A stretch of 64,000 bases of DNA from CAWCON01 sp963797185 (GCA_963797185.1 CAWCON010000003.1:124001-188000), one strand, 5' to 3'. Positions 49,521 through 58,460 are shown, counted from the first letter of the stretch. Numbers and translations are program-made. The notes: a model not told the origin generated them from the letters alone.

Positions 49521-49538
49521 ATACCACAAGAGTGGTAT
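49521..49538 (-). promoter_or_regulatory. Palindromic operator candidate of the PadR-like gene
   Basis: ATACCAC-AAGA-GTGGTAT, a perfect 7-bp inverted repeat at 49521-49538, about 16 bp upstream of ATG 49505. On the minus strand its right arm provides TGG-TAT for a -10-like TATCTT. Position and symmetry suit autorepression by the PadR-like dimer. Confidence 0.55.
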
Positions 49539-49601
49539 TTAAGGTATTGCTCATGCTTAAGGGGCTGAAGTCATCCAGCTTTCGAACTAAACAAAGGTTA
49601 G

Positions 49602-49853
49602 TTAGCTTTTTCTGGCGGCAATATACGTCATTACCGCTGCTGCTGCCACCCAGTTAGGTACGATAAATAAAATAGCTATAGGTAATGAGGATGTGTCGTT
49701 AACACCTACTATCGAAGTAAAGATAAGATATGCTACAAAAGGTGCATACATCAACCAGCCCGCTGAGCTGTTAGGTAAGTAACTACCCCTAACTTGGGTA
49801 AACCATGCTCCGGGCTTTGATTTTACGTGTTTATTTTTAGTTTTCTTAACCAT
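49602..49853 (-). CDS. Hypothetical two-helix membrane protein
   Basis: 83 residues with a basic N-terminus (VKKTKNKHVKSKPGAWFTQV), two membrane helices (about 31-49 and 54-79) and a short end. TGC-TATAGT (TATAGT at 49862-49867, minus strand) ends 8 nt before ATG 49853, supporting a leaderless start; an ATG two codons upstream (49859) is too close to the -10. The family is not recognised. It lies next to tRNA-Ser and upstream of the PadR-like gene, in the same direction. Confidence 0.65.
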   Translation of the reverse strand: MVKKTKNKHVKSKPGAWFTQVRGSYLPNSSAGWLMYAPFVAYLIFTSIVGVNDTSSLPIAILFIVPNWVAAAAVMTYIAARKS

Positions 49854-49904
49854 ATACATAAACTATAGCAGAGAGGTAAAGCCTATTACGGTGATGACGA
49901 TGCT

Positions 49905-49994
49905 TGGCGGAGAGGGAGGGATTTGAACCCTCGACAAGGTTTCCCCTGTACCCGCTTTCCAAGCGAGCGCACTAGGCCACTATGCGACCTCTCC
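49905..49994 (-). tRNA. tRNA-Ser (anticodon GGA)
   Basis: Minus strand. Acceptor GGAGAGG/CCTCTCC, D-arm with GTGGCCTAGTGC, anticodon loop CTTGGAAAG giving GGA, a long variable arm, and T-arm GAGGGTTCAAATCCCTC. CCA is encoded (complement of 49905-49907). The 90-nt size fits a class II serine tRNA. Confidence 0.95.
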
Positions 49995-50079
49995 AAATTT
50001 ATGCGCTCTAGTATAGCTTAAAATCACAACAAAAACACCTTGCCCGCCCTGCAAATAGAGGACTACACTTAAAGATAAT

Positions 50080-50955
50080 ATGGCCATTATTGAATTAAGC
50101 GATCTTAGCAAACTGTATGGTTTCGGCGATGCTACAACGCTGGCGTTGGACGAGATTAACCTGCGTATTAACAAAGGTGAATTTGTGGCCGTTATGGGAC
50201 CGAGTGGTTGCGGTAAGTCAACGCTGATGAATATCATCGGGTTACTCGACCGGCCGACCAATGGAACTTATATGTTGCATGGACGTTCCGTAGCTAAGTT
50301 CCATGCTAATCATCAAGCACGAGTTCGTCGTGACGAAATTGGTTTTATCTTTCAGTTCTTTAACCTAGTTCCCCGTCTTAGCGTGCTCGAGAATGTTGCA
50401 TTACCGCTTGCCTACCGTGGCGTTACTCCAGTCCGTCGTCTTAAAATTGCCAGCACGATGCTTGAGCGGGTGGGTTTGCAGGACCGCGAGTATTATTTGC
50501 CTCGTCACTTGAGTGGTGGTCAGGCTCAAAGCGTTGCTATTGCCCGAGCATTGATTAATGACCCACCAATTATCATTGCCGATGAACCTACCGGTAATCT
50601 TGATAGTGATAGTAGCCGTCTGATTATGGAACTGCTAAGTGAAATTCATAAAACTGGTACGACGGTGCTGCTGGTAACCCACAACCCAGAACTAACTCGT
50701 TATGCCACTCGTGTTGTTTATATGCGTGATGGGATTATTATTCATGATGAGAAAACCAAGTTGGGTGAAGTGGCTCCTCTGGCGCGTAAGGAAATGTATA
50801 ATTTTCATCTTACCGCCACCGAAGAAGATGATTTGGCCGGAGTTTCAATTCTTATGAAAGCTGTACCGGTGATGCGCGAGCTAAAGTCCAGCTATCGTCC
50901 ACGAGCATCTAAAGCCAAAAAGCCCAAGCGTCGCACGAAAGCCAAGAAAGCATAA
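50080..50955 (+). CDS. MacB/LolD-type ABC transporter ATPase
   Basis: 291 residues. Walker A is GPSGCGKSTLMN, the signature LSGGQAQSVAIARAL and Walker B IIIADEPTGNLDS; FQFFNLVPRLSVLENV is the typical Q-loop region of the MacB group. After the ATPase core there is an unusual tail of about 65 residues ending in a strongly basic stretch (PRASKAKKPKRRTKAKKA), which could bind nucleic acid or membrane lipids. It lies 1 bp upstream of its permease gene. TACACT ends about 10 nt before ATG. Such exporters move lipoproteins, peptides or antibiotics, or act as mechanotransducers on cell wall hydrolases. Confidence 0.92.
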   Translation: MAIIELSDLSKLYGFGDATTLALDEINLRINKGEFVAVMGPSGCGKSTLMNIIGLLDRPTNGTYMLHGRSVAKFHANHQARVRRDEIGFIFQFFNLVPRLSVLENVALPLAYRGVTPVRRLKIASTMLERVGLQDREYYLPRHLSGGQAQSVAIARALINDPPIIIADEPTGNLDSDSSRLIMELLSEIHKTGTTVLLVTHNPELTRYATRVVYMRDGIIIHDEKTKLGEVAPLARKEMYNFHLTATEEDDLAGVSILMKAVPVMRELKSSYRPRASKAKKPKRRTKAKKA

Positions 50956-50956
50956 T

Positions 50957-52195
50957 ATGCAGTCATTATTTTCAGGCAATATTAAAATCGCCTTCAAGTC
51001 GCTTCGGGGCACACAGTGGCGGAGCTTATTAACGGTATTGGGTGTTGTTATCGGCGTAGCCTCAGTCGTGACGATTGTGAGTATTGGCGAAGGTATTAAG
51101 CATCAAATAGTGGCTCAGGTAAATCACTTTGGTAGCGACCTTATCACGATTCGCCCTGGCAATATTCAAACCAGTGGTTCACTAAAGTCGCTCGGCTCGT
51201 TAACAATCTTTTCTGGCCTCAATGATGCCAGCAGTTTAAATGCGAAAGATTTGCAGGTGGTCCAGTCAATTCCCGGTGTTAGGGTCGCCGTTCCCTTATC
51301 GATTGTTCCGGGCAACATACAAGTTGGCAACACTCAGTTTAGTAATATTTTGGTTATCGGATCGACTAGCGGTACGCCACAAGTTTTGAATCAGTCGGTT
51401 GCCTACGGTGGCTTCTTTAGTGACGATCAATCCGATACCAACGGCGCAGTATTGGGGGCGACAGCCAGTAACAGTCTTTTTCCGGGTCAAATAGCACTCG
51501 GCCGCAGTTTTACTTTCCATGGTCAGACCTTCCTGGTGAACGGTATCTTCAGCCAGTTTGATATTGCTCCCTTGTCTATCGACGCCAACTTCAATAATGT
51601 TATCTTCATTCCTTTTAGTGCTGCGCAGCAGATTGGTAACAATAATGCTCCGATCTACGAAATACTAGTTAAACCCATCGACTCAACTCGCACTGCAGCT
51701 GTAGTGAATAAAATAAAGTCTCAGCTGCTGGCTGCTGATGGCGGTGAACAAAACTTTAGTGTACTAACCCAGAATACTAACTTGTCAGCAGCGAACAATA
51801 TTTTGAACCTTCTGACTGATTTAATTAGTGGCATAGCGGCAATTTCCTTGCTGGTTGGAGGCATCGGTATTATGAATATTATGCTAGTAGCCGTAACTGA
51901 GCGCACTCAAGAGATCGGCATTCGTAAAGCTCTGGGTGCCACTAATCAACAGATACTTAGTCAATTTCTAACCGAAGCCATTGTTCTAAGTTTTTTTGGC
52001 GGTATCGTTGGCGTTATCATGTCGTTGATCATTAATGGACTAGTACGGGTGTTTACCAACTTAGCGCCACTCATCTCATGGCAGATTATGTCATTAGCAC
52101 TTCTCGTCTCAGTTGTAGTTGGGGTTATCTTCGGTATTACCCCAGCAGTAACAGCTGCCCGAAAAGATCCGATTGACTCGTTGCGTTATCAGTAA
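50957..52195 (+). CDS. MacB-like FtsX-domain ABC transporter permease
   Basis: 412 residues with the MacB topology. An N-terminal helix (SLLTVLGVVIGVASVVTIVSIG) is followed by a large external MacB-PCD domain (about 45-280) and three C-terminal helices of the FtsX domain. The middle part has GGIGIMNIMLVAVTERTQEIGIRKALGA, the family signature. It pairs with the ATPase encoded 1 bp upstream. The organism probably has no outer membrane, so this would be a single-membrane exporter or a mechanotransmission system. It ends 19 bp from the convergent DUF427 gene. Confidence 0.93.
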   Translation: MQSLFSGNIKIAFKSLRGTQWRSLLTVLGVVIGVASVVTIVSIGEGIKHQIVAQVNHFGSDLITIRPGNIQTSGSLKSLGSLTIFSGLNDASSLNAKDLQVVQSIPGVRVAVPLSIVPGNIQVGNTQFSNILVIGSTSGTPQVLNQSVAYGGFFSDDQSDTNGAVLGATASNSLFPGQIALGRSFTFHGQTFLVNGIFSQFDIAPLSIDANFNNVIFIPFSAAQQIGNNNAPIYEILVKPIDSTRTAAVVNKIKSQLLAADGGEQNFSVLTQNTNLSAANNILNLLTDLISGIAAISLLVGGIGIMNIMLVAVTERTQEIGIRKALGATNQQILSQFLTEAIVLSFFGGIVGVIMSLIINGLVRVFTNLAPLISWQIMSLALLVSVVVGVIFGITPAVTAARKDPIDSLRYQ

Positions 52196-52214
52196 GCGGA
52201 AATGGACTTTGAGG

Positions 52215-52517
52215 CTACTCAGTTACTTGTACATCACGCCAAAACGCGAGGTAATTACTAAAATCTTTTTTCACTATCTTGATAGCTGATGGCTTTGGCT
52301 CCGGATAAGACCAGGCATTGTCTTTACTCCAGTTATCACCTTCTCCAACATCGAAGTATTGGCAATCGCCTTTCCAGGGACAGGTGTATGGTGTATCACT
52401 CTTTCGGAGAAATTCCTGTTTGACGCTAGTAGGTGGAAAGTACCAATTTTGCTCAATATAAATCAAATCATCCTTGTCGGCTTCAGCGATAACTTTCCCG
52501 TTCCAAATAGCTTGCAT
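52215..52517 (-). CDS. DUF427 domain protein
   Basis: 100 residues matching the whole DUF427 domain: WNGKVIAEADKDDLIYIEQNWYFPPTSV, FLRKSDTPYTCPWKGDCQYFDV (the TxCPWKG signature) and NAWSYPEPKPSAIKI, ending AFWRDVQVTE. Function unknown; the fold resembles a beta-tent with a possible ligand pocket. TATAAT (52525-52530, minus strand) is followed by 7 nt and ATG 52517, a textbook leaderless start. It lies 4 bp downstream of the SBBP-repeat gene in the same direction but has its own promoter inside that gene's 3' end. Confidence 0.9.
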   Translation of the reverse strand: MQAIWNGKVIAEADKDDLIYIEQNWYFPPTSVKQEFLRKSDTPYTCPWKGDCQYFDVGEGDNWSKDNAWSYPEPKPSAIKIVKKDFSNYLAFWRDVQVTE

Positions 52518-52521
52518 AGTT

Positions 52522-54291
52522 TTAATTATACTCTTTATCCCGAGTATCTGAGGTGTATCGAGGCAAGATCATTATAGTTATCCCGAGTAGCAATAGAACA
52601 ATTGCAAATAGTCCAGTAGCCAACCATGTTTCGTTGGCTGGTGTGCCATAGCCCGTATCAGGAGCGGTCGTAGTCGAACTTTTCGTACTGGTGGAGCTTG
52701 ATGAACTGCTGCTAGAGGTAGTAGTGGTGACAACAATCGGGTTAAAGGTACGAAAGCTCGTCAAAAATGTGTCCTCACTGCCGCTACTGGTAATTGTATC
52801 ACTGCCGCCTGGTCCGTCGAACGTGGCTGTGCCATCAAAAACACTCCCAACATATAAATTGCCCAGCGCATCGGTTGCCAAGCCAGCGGCATATCCCTGG
52901 TACGTCACTATGTCACTACTGTTCGTTGGGTCAAACGTCTGTGTCCACTGGTAGCTACCATCATTGCCATACATCGTAACGGCACCGCTATTGGATTGAG
53001 TCTGCGTATCGGTTCCACTGCTACCTGCGAAATTGACAGTACCGCTAAAGTTGCTGAGTATATAAACTCCGCCATTCGGATCAACTGCTATAGCTTGTGC
53101 GGCACTCCAACCACCACTGCTGGTATCATATGTTCTCGTGTAATCATACCCACCTGACGAGGTGTATTTCGTCAGATACGAATCCTCATTCCCACCAGCA
53201 TCTGTCTGGTTATCTGTACCACTACTGCCAGCAAAATTGACGGTGCCACTGAACGCCCCAGCGGTGAAGATATTTCCATTACTGTCAGTAGCGATAGTAT
53301 TACCTGGAAAGGCCCAGCCATTTGTCGTATCGTATGAGCGAGTCCAATTATAAGCACCGGCAGTTGAGAATTCGGAGACAAAACTGTTGCCTTCCCCACC
53401 AGCATCTGTCTGGTTATCTGTACCACTACTGCCAGCAAAATTGACGGTGCCACTGAAGTAACCATTCACCACCACTCCATCAGTTTGATTAACGGTGATA
53501 CCGGTGGGTGACATGTATGAGCCGCTGGTTGGGGTAAAGATCTTTGTCCAGCCGTAACTGCCATCAGCATTCAGCTTGGTTATGAACCCGTCGTCATCCG
53601 AGACTGGATCCGCCTGATTATCGGTCGTATTGTCGAGTGAGCCAAAATTGATCGTTCCACTGAAGTCGCCAGTTAGATAAATGTTATTGTTGCTGTCAAT
53701 AGCGATACCGACCAAACCAACCGATACAGAGTTATTCGGTGGGTTAACTACTTTTGTCCATTGATACGTACCGTTACTCGAATATTTGGAAACATAGCTC
53801 CCCTGACCACCCGTCGTATAGGTATTGCTCCCGCCTGGCCCATCAAAGATCACGCTGCCTGTGTAAGGCCCGGTAATATAGACATTCCCATTGCTATCAG
53901 TGGCTATACCACTAATATTGGCGGAGCCACTATTAGTAGCAGTATCGAGGATCCTTGTCCAGCCGTAACTGCCATCAGCATTATGTTTTGTCAAGAAATC
54001 GTCGTAAATACTTGATGATTGAGTGTCAGAGCCGAGATTGCCAGCAAAATTGATAGTGCCGGAAAACTCACCAGCCTGGTAGACGTTGTTGCTAGAATCA
54101 GTGGCAACGGCCTGGGTGAGCGCCCAACCACTGGTGATGTTAAAATCATCGGTATAACGATAGCTTGGAAGAGCCTGGGCGCTTGCTGGTAGCGCTTGGC
54201 TAAAAAACAAAGCGAGCGGTGCCAATGCTAATATTGCCCCTGTCAGAACGAAACCAAATCTATATTTTTGCTGTCTCACAAAAAAGTACAC
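52522..54291 (-). CDS. SBBP-repeat surface protein with sortase-type signal
   Basis: 589 residues. The signal peptide (LTGAILALAPLALFFSQALPASAQA, about 16-40) is followed by about eight beta-propeller-like SBBP repeats of 60-70 residues. Each contains variants of GTVNFAGSSGTDNQTDAGG and YGWTRxxD/TK. A Ser/Thr stalk (SSSSSSSTSTKSSTTT) follows, then APDTG at about 543-547, a hydrophobic helix (WLATGLFAIVLLLLGITIMIL) and a charged tail. This is the layout of a sortase substrate; the sortase at 39.7-41.0 kb is the likely enzyme. The start is GTG 54291 with GGTGAG upstream, and a TATACT lies further upstream. It is probably a wall-exposed adhesin or sensor; propeller function is unknown. Confidence 0.85.
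   Translation of the reverse strand: MYFFVRQQKYRFGFVLTGAILALAPLALFFSQALPASAQALPSYRYTDDFNITSGWALTQAVATDSSNNVYQAGEFSGTINFAGNLGSDTQSSSIYDDFLTKHNADGSYGWTRILDTATNSGSANISGIATDSNGNVYITGPYTGSVIFDGPGGSNTYTTGGQGSYVSKYSSNGTYQWTKVVNPPNNSVSVGLVGIAIDSNNNIYLTGDFSGTINFGSLDNTTDNQADPVSDDDGFITKLNADGSYGWTKIFTPTSGSYMSPTGITVNQTDGVVVNGYFSGTVNFAGSSGTDNQTDAGGEGNSFVSEFSTAGAYNWTRSYDTTNGWAFPGNTIATDSNGNIFTAGAFSGTVNFAGSSGTDNQTDAGGNEDSYLTKYTSSGGYDYTRTYDTSSGGWSAAQAIAVDPNGGVYILSNFSGTVNFAGSSGTDTQTQSNSGAVTMYGNDGSYQWTQTFDPTNSSDIVTYQGYAAGLATDALGNLYVGSVFDGTATFDGPGGSDTITSSGSEDTFLTSFRTFNPIVVTTTTSSSSSSSSTSTKSSTTTAPDTGYGTPANETWLATGLFAIVLLLLGITIMILPRYTSDTRDKEYN
53191..53456 (-). repeat. Nucleotide-identical repeat units inside the SBBP gene
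   Basis: A 62-bp block at 53191-53252 is identical to 53395-53456, with starts 204 bp apart, which equals one protein repeat of 68 codons. Such identity indicates recent unit duplication or conversion and potential length variation. Confidence 0.85.
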
Positions 54292-54374
54292 TCACCGTTA
54301 GTAGTTATGCTTAGTATAGGTATAGGCTGTTATAGCTGTCAATGTCGCTACTATCAACGGAGTGCTCTCGATAA

Positions 54375-55007
54375 CTATCTTGAGAGATGCTGACCGTAGT
54401 AATACCAGAAGTGCTTCAGAATTAAGGCCAGAATAATAAGTAGCCACAAAATAAGAATGTCTAAGTGGTGACGTACCAGGAAGTTAGCAAACTGCTTCCC
54501 CTTCCCGCTCGTTTTAATAACACCCGTTTGTAGGTTGTATAATGTGACATATACAAAAGTAGTGATGGTAATCACCCACACCCCCATACAGTACGGGCAT
54601 AGAGCGTGGATTCGGTAGACGCTTTCAAAGAATAACCAATGGACGAAACCAAGCCCGAAAATAGTACCTGCCTCAAGTCCTAGCCAGTACCAACGTTTTA
54701 GCTTAGCTCCACTCAACAAGACAACACCGGTGGTTATGAGAATTGGGAAAAACGCTAAACCTACAATCGGGTTTGAAAAACCAAAGGCGTTCGATTGCTT
54801 TGATTTCATGACCGATCCACAACTAATAATCGGATTCAAATTACAGCTCGGAATATAGTGTGGGTTGTTCAGTAGCTGGATTTTATCGAAGAGGATGATA
54901 AACGAGCAAATAAGACCAATGACGCCTCCAACGATAAGCAAATAAGGCATAAACTTGCTGAAATCTGGCAAACGAGCAGTTTTGGTGGTCGTTTTAGCGT
55001 TCGGCAT
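54375..55007 (-). CDS. Vitamin K epoxide reductase (VKOR) family thiol oxidase
   Basis: 210 residues with four to five membrane helices. The conserved loop Cys pair (C55 and C63 in PSCNLNPIISCGSV), a Ser/Asn-containing SNPIVGLAFFP segment and the active-site CPYC (C137, C140) are all present. The enzyme re-oxidises DsbA-like partners using quinone and drives disulfide formation outside the cell. No thioredoxin domain is fused. Likely clients encoded nearby include the four-Cys transglycosylase-like protein and several surface proteins with Cys pairs. TATACT lies 11 nt before ATG. It directly follows the serine protease gene, 37 bp apart, and may share its transcript. Confidence 0.92.
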   Translation of the reverse strand: MPNAKTTTKTARLPDFSKFMPYLLIVGGVIGLICSFIILFDKIQLLNNPHYIPSCNLNPIISCGSVMKSKQSNAFGFSNPIVGLAFFPILITTGVVLLSGAKLKRWYWLGLEAGTIFGLGFVHWLFFESVYRIHALCPYCMGVWVITITTFVYVTLYNLQTGVIKTSGKGKQFANFLVRHHLDILILWLLIILALILKHFWYYYGQHLSR

Positions 55008-55044
55008 ATATCGTAACTAGTATAGCATGCGAAGTCGTGCTGTC

Positions 55045-56226
55045 TTATTCGGCGCAAGCCCCGGTTGAGACAGGCTGAGATGATGCCTCTGCCTGATGAA
55101 TTTCAGTTAAGACCTGGGGTGTTGTTAAGGCATAGCCGACTTGATTGTATTCAGTTGATTCGGCAAAGACGACGCCAATAACCGAGCCGTTAGCAGTCAC
55201 AAGCGGTCCGCCGGAATTGCCTGGTATAACCGTGGCTTTAATTTCGTATACATCGCGAGTGGTATTGCCTTGATCGTAAATGTTACGGCCCAGTGCGGTG
55301 AATTTGTCTAGTATAACCGCTGGACTGACATTAAAGTTGCCGCCTCCTGGATAACCGAGTACTGCTGCGTCGGTGCCATTGCTAACAGTGCTACTATCTA
55401 CGCTCAGGGCGGTAAACGGTAAGTTATTGACTTGCAGGACGGCAAAGTCAAGATTCGGGTCGAACCATATTGGGGTTGCACTGAGCTGGGTATTGTTCGC
55501 ATCAATTACGTAGGGATGCTTAACGCCGGCAATAACATGGGCGTTGGTAGCAACTAAATCAGGAGCTACCACAAAACCGGAGCCCTCTACAATTCCACCA
55601 CAGCCCTCACCTTCAATTTTAACGACTGAGCTTCGATCTTCATTGACGGCAGCTGTTAGTTGCCCTAGCGCGGGGAGCGGCGTATTCGGATTGATTGGTG
55701 CCGGTTCGTTACCGGTAAAAACTTTTGGGAAACCATTAGGATCAATGACTCGACTCAGCTCGGCAATAACATTGGGGCCTGACGGGAGGCTCTGATTAAG
55801 GAGATTGACAATGGCCGAACCGCGCAAATTATTCTGAACACTTGGGAATGGTAAATTAACTAATATTCCGGCTGTTAGCCAAACAGTTACCAAGAGTGTT
55901 CCGGCACCAACCAGTAATCCTAGTACTCGGTCGGCTACATCCACCCGATGGTGGCGATATTGCAGCTTGGCTTTTAGAATAATTCCAAGGTACTCACCGG
56001 CTGCTAACAGAGCCAAGGCGAGGCCAAGAGTAATAATAAGAGTCAACCACGAGCGACTAGCTGCTGTGTGAGCAAAATGAACAACTTTTGGTTCAATCCA
56101 AGCACCTAAAAACAGGCCGCCAAAGAAACCGACTGCCGAGCAAATCTGTCGGATGGAGCCGATGTCAGCACCACGTACCATCGAACTTATCAGAAAGACA
56201 ACAATAATAACGTCAACCAAATTCAT
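55045..56226 (-). CDS. CvpA-trypsin membrane serine protease (MarP-like)
   Basis: 393 residues. Four N-terminal membrane helices form a CvpA-like domain (MNLVDVIIVVFLISSMVRG to about 125), as in the mycobacterial acid-resistance protease MarP. An external trypsin-like domain follows with H230 (TNAHVIAG), D260 (PNLDFAVLQ) and S338 (VIPGNSGGPL). A Cys pair (C209, C391) could form a redox-sensitive disulfide as described for MarP. There is no PDZ domain. In MarP the target is a peptidoglycan hydrolase activated under acid stress; by analogy the transglycosylase-like protein here is a candidate, which is inference only. It lies 37 bp upstream of the VKOR gene. Confidence 0.9.
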   Translation of the reverse strand: MNLVDVIIVVFLISSMVRGADIGSIRQICSAVGFFGGLFLGAWIEPKVVHFAHTAASRSWLTLIITLGLALALLAAGEYLGIILKAKLQYRHHRVDVADRVLGLLVGAGTLLVTVWLTAGILVNLPFPSVQNNLRGSAIVNLLNQSLPSGPNVIAELSRVIDPNGFPKVFTGNEPAPINPNTPLPALGQLTAAVNEDRSSVVKIEGEGCGGIVEGSGFVVAPDLVATNAHVIAGVKHPYVIDANNTQLSATPIWFDPNLDFAVLQVNNLPFTALSVDSSTVSNGTDAAVLGYPGGGNFNVSPAVILDKFTALGRNIYDQGNTTRDVYEIKATVIPGNSGGPLVTANGSVIGVVFAESTEYNQVGYALTTPQVLTEIHQAEASSQPVSTGACAE

Positions 56227-56282
56227 AATAGTCTGGTATTAATAGTAGCGTATTATCGCCGACTTCGCATCATAAGCCGTCA

Positions 56283-56732
56283 TTACCTAAGAACGTGTCC
56301 GCCGGCGCATTGCCGAGCTGCTTGGAATGCAAAATAAAATGACATAAGTGCCACTGGAATCTCAACGAAAATTGCCAACATGGTGGCGTGGAATTCATCA
56401 ATGCCATGTCGAGCCGTTAGGATATCAAACCAAGCATCAATAAATAATGAAGTTGCTACTGAGCTAGCGGTGAGTGTTACCCAGATCGACTTGCGGGCAA
56501 TGAAGTAGGCAGTTAATAGCAGCATGATAAAAACTGATACATCAAAGCCACTCCATACAATGTCCCAATGTCGAGAAATAGTGTGTGTCGGCAAACTTAA
56601 AGACAAAAAGATAGTCCAAGGTACTAAGAACGCCGCTGCTGAGGCGTAAAACAAAGCCGCCCAATGCGGTAATTCGATATTGATCCTTTGTCCTAATCCT
56701 GAACGAGTAAGTTTTTTCTTTGATTTAGCCAT
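56283..56732 (-). CDS. Hypothetical four-helix membrane protein
   Basis: 149 residues with a basic N-terminus (MAKSKKKLTRSGLGQR) and four membrane helices, including YASAAAFLVPWTIFLSLSLP and a WDIVWSGFDVSVFIMLLLTAYFIA segment. It ends CAGGHVLR. The family is not named here with confidence. TATAAT lies about 34 nt upstream of ATG with TTGCAT at a 16-bp spacing, so the gene has its own promoter. It sits between the MFS transporter and the serine protease. Confidence 0.7.
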   Translation of the reverse strand: MAKSKKKLTRSGLGQRINIELPHWAALFYASAAAFLVPWTIFLSLSLPTHTISRHWDIVWSGFDVSVFIMLLLTAYFIARKSIWVTLTASSVATSLFIDAWFDILTARHGIDEFHATMLAIFVEIPVALMSFYFAFQAARQCAGGHVLR

Positions 56733-56812
56733 TTTTATTTACGAGTTAAGCTGTTATCGATTATAAGTTATGCTGTGATCAATGCAAGCACTACTCTAGT
56801 ATGGCCAAGGCT

Positions 56813-58366
56813 CTAGTGAGCCGGTGCGCCAGAACCTGGCTGGTAGACGGCCATATCTTTCTTACGGATTAGTACAAAGCTTGCAACGGTTCCAACGATG
56901 GCAACAACTGCAGCCACACCAAGAATAAGGTTGAAGCCATTGATAAAGGCTTGATGCGTGACGGTAGTGGCAACTGCCTGATAATGTGCCGGAAGACTCG
57001 TAATAGCTTGGTGTGACTCGCCACCTGAGACGGCAGCTACCATGTTGGCGAGCTGAACTTTGCTTAAGTGTAACAGTGCGAGGTGTGAGCTGACGGTGTG
57101 CGAAATTGAAGTTTGGAAGATGGCTCCCAAAACGGCGATACCCCCTGCGATACCGACCTGTCGAAAGGTGTTGTTAACCCCCGAGGCCATGCCACTCTCT
57201 TGTGGCGGTACAACGCCAATTGCCACATTGGCCAGTGATGGGTTAACCATGCCGATACCGAATCCGGCCACAATTAAGCCTGGTAACAAGTGCGCCCAAC
57301 CACTAGCAACGGTAATACCACCGGAAATGATGAGTCCTAAGCTTACCAGCAGCAAACCGACACTGATCATATACTTACCAGGAATACGAGATGACAAACG
57401 TCCGGAAACGCCGGCGACCACAAACATCACTAAGGTAATTGGTAAAAATCGCAGACCAGCTTGGAGGGCTGAGTAACCAAGAATATCCTGGAAGTAGATC
57501 GTGATGTACAAAAACAGCGATAGAATTGATCCTGAGATAGCCAGTGCCGCCAACTGGGCGCCGGTAAATGACGGTATATTAAATAACGATAGTTTTAAAA
57601 TTGGTTGCTTGCGGTAGGCTTCAATCCCCAAGAAAACAACCCCAAGAATAAAGGATGCCGCCAGCAAACTTATAATTGAGCCGCTTGACCAGCCCCATAA
57701 GTTCCCCTTAATTAAACTGAAGACTAAGCAGAATAATGCTCCACTCAAAACGATGACACCTGCCCAGTCTGTCTTTGTTTCTTGAGTATTGCGTGATTCG
57801 TGTAAGCGGAAGTAAGCCGTCAAAAGTGTGGCGATTCCAATTGGTAAGTTAACGTAGAAAATCCAGCGCCAGTTGGCATAATTAATGAGTAAACCGCCAA
57901 CCAGTGGCCCAACGGCGACCGCCGCTCCCGTGACGGAACCCCATATGCCAAAAGCCAAACCCCTATCCTTGCCATGAAAATCCTGAGCTAACAGCGACAA
58001 TGAAGTAGCAAACATAATACCGCCGCCAATGCCTTGAATTGCCCGCGAAATAATCAGCATGGTGGGCGAAGTAGCTGCGCCGCAGACGGCCGATGCGGCC
58101 GTAAATAACACGATTCCGAGCATAAAGATTTTTTTGCGTCCGTAACGATCGGCCAACGAGCCGGCATTAAGTACGATGGTTGCCAGTGTTAGTGAGTAGG
58201 CATCAACTACCCACTGAAGATCGGCAAACGACGGATGGAGCGCAACCTGAATTGGCGGTAGTGCTACATTGACGATAGTAATATCAAGCAACAACATGAA
58301 TGTCGCAGCGCAAACTGCCAGTAACGTCCACCATTTACGATTATCTTTTACTACTTCTTTTGCCAT
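56813..58366 (-). CDS. DHA2-family MFS drug exporter (EmrB/QacA type, 14 helices)
   Basis: 517 residues with 14 predicted membrane helices. Motif A is LADRYGRKKIFMLGI (about 72-86), motif C lies near GSVTGAAVAVGPLVGG, and the DHA2 hallmark is NWRWIFYVNLPIGI (about 175-188). FLDITIVNVALPP-like residues near the N-terminus (LLDITIVNVALPPIQV) are diagnostic of the family. It probably exports hydrophobic or cationic compounds by proton antiport. AGGGG lies upstream of ATG and TGC-TATGCT further upstream. No dedicated regulator is adjacent. Confidence 0.94.
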   Translation of the reverse strand: MAKEVVKDNRKWWTLLAVCAATFMLLLDITIVNVALPPIQVALHPSFADLQWVVDAYSLTLATIVLNAGSLADRYGRKKIFMLGIVLFTAASAVCGAATSPTMLIISRAIQGIGGGIMFATSLSLLAQDFHGKDRGLAFGIWGSVTGAAVAVGPLVGGLLINYANWRWIFYVNLPIGIATLLTAYFRLHESRNTQETKTDWAGVIVLSGALFCLVFSLIKGNLWGWSSGSIISLLAASFILGVVFLGIEAYRKQPILKLSLFNIPSFTGAQLAALAISGSILSLFLYITIYFQDILGYSALQAGLRFLPITLVMFVVAGVSGRLSSRIPGKYMISVGLLLVSLGLIISGGITVASGWAHLLPGLIVAGFGIGMVNPSLANVAIGVVPPQESGMASGVNNTFRQVGIAGGIAVLGAIFQTSISHTVSSHLALLHLSKVQLANMVAAVSGGESHQAITSLPAHYQAVATTVTHQAFINGFNLILGVAAVVAIVGTVASFVLIRKKDMAVYQPGSGAPAH

Positions 58367-58460
58367 ATGATTGTGCCCCTATTGGTTTATGAATTTAGCA
58401 TAGCATTGTCGCTCGGCTTGGTAAAATACTACGTCTGCGAACGATTGATTAAGGGTAGCG

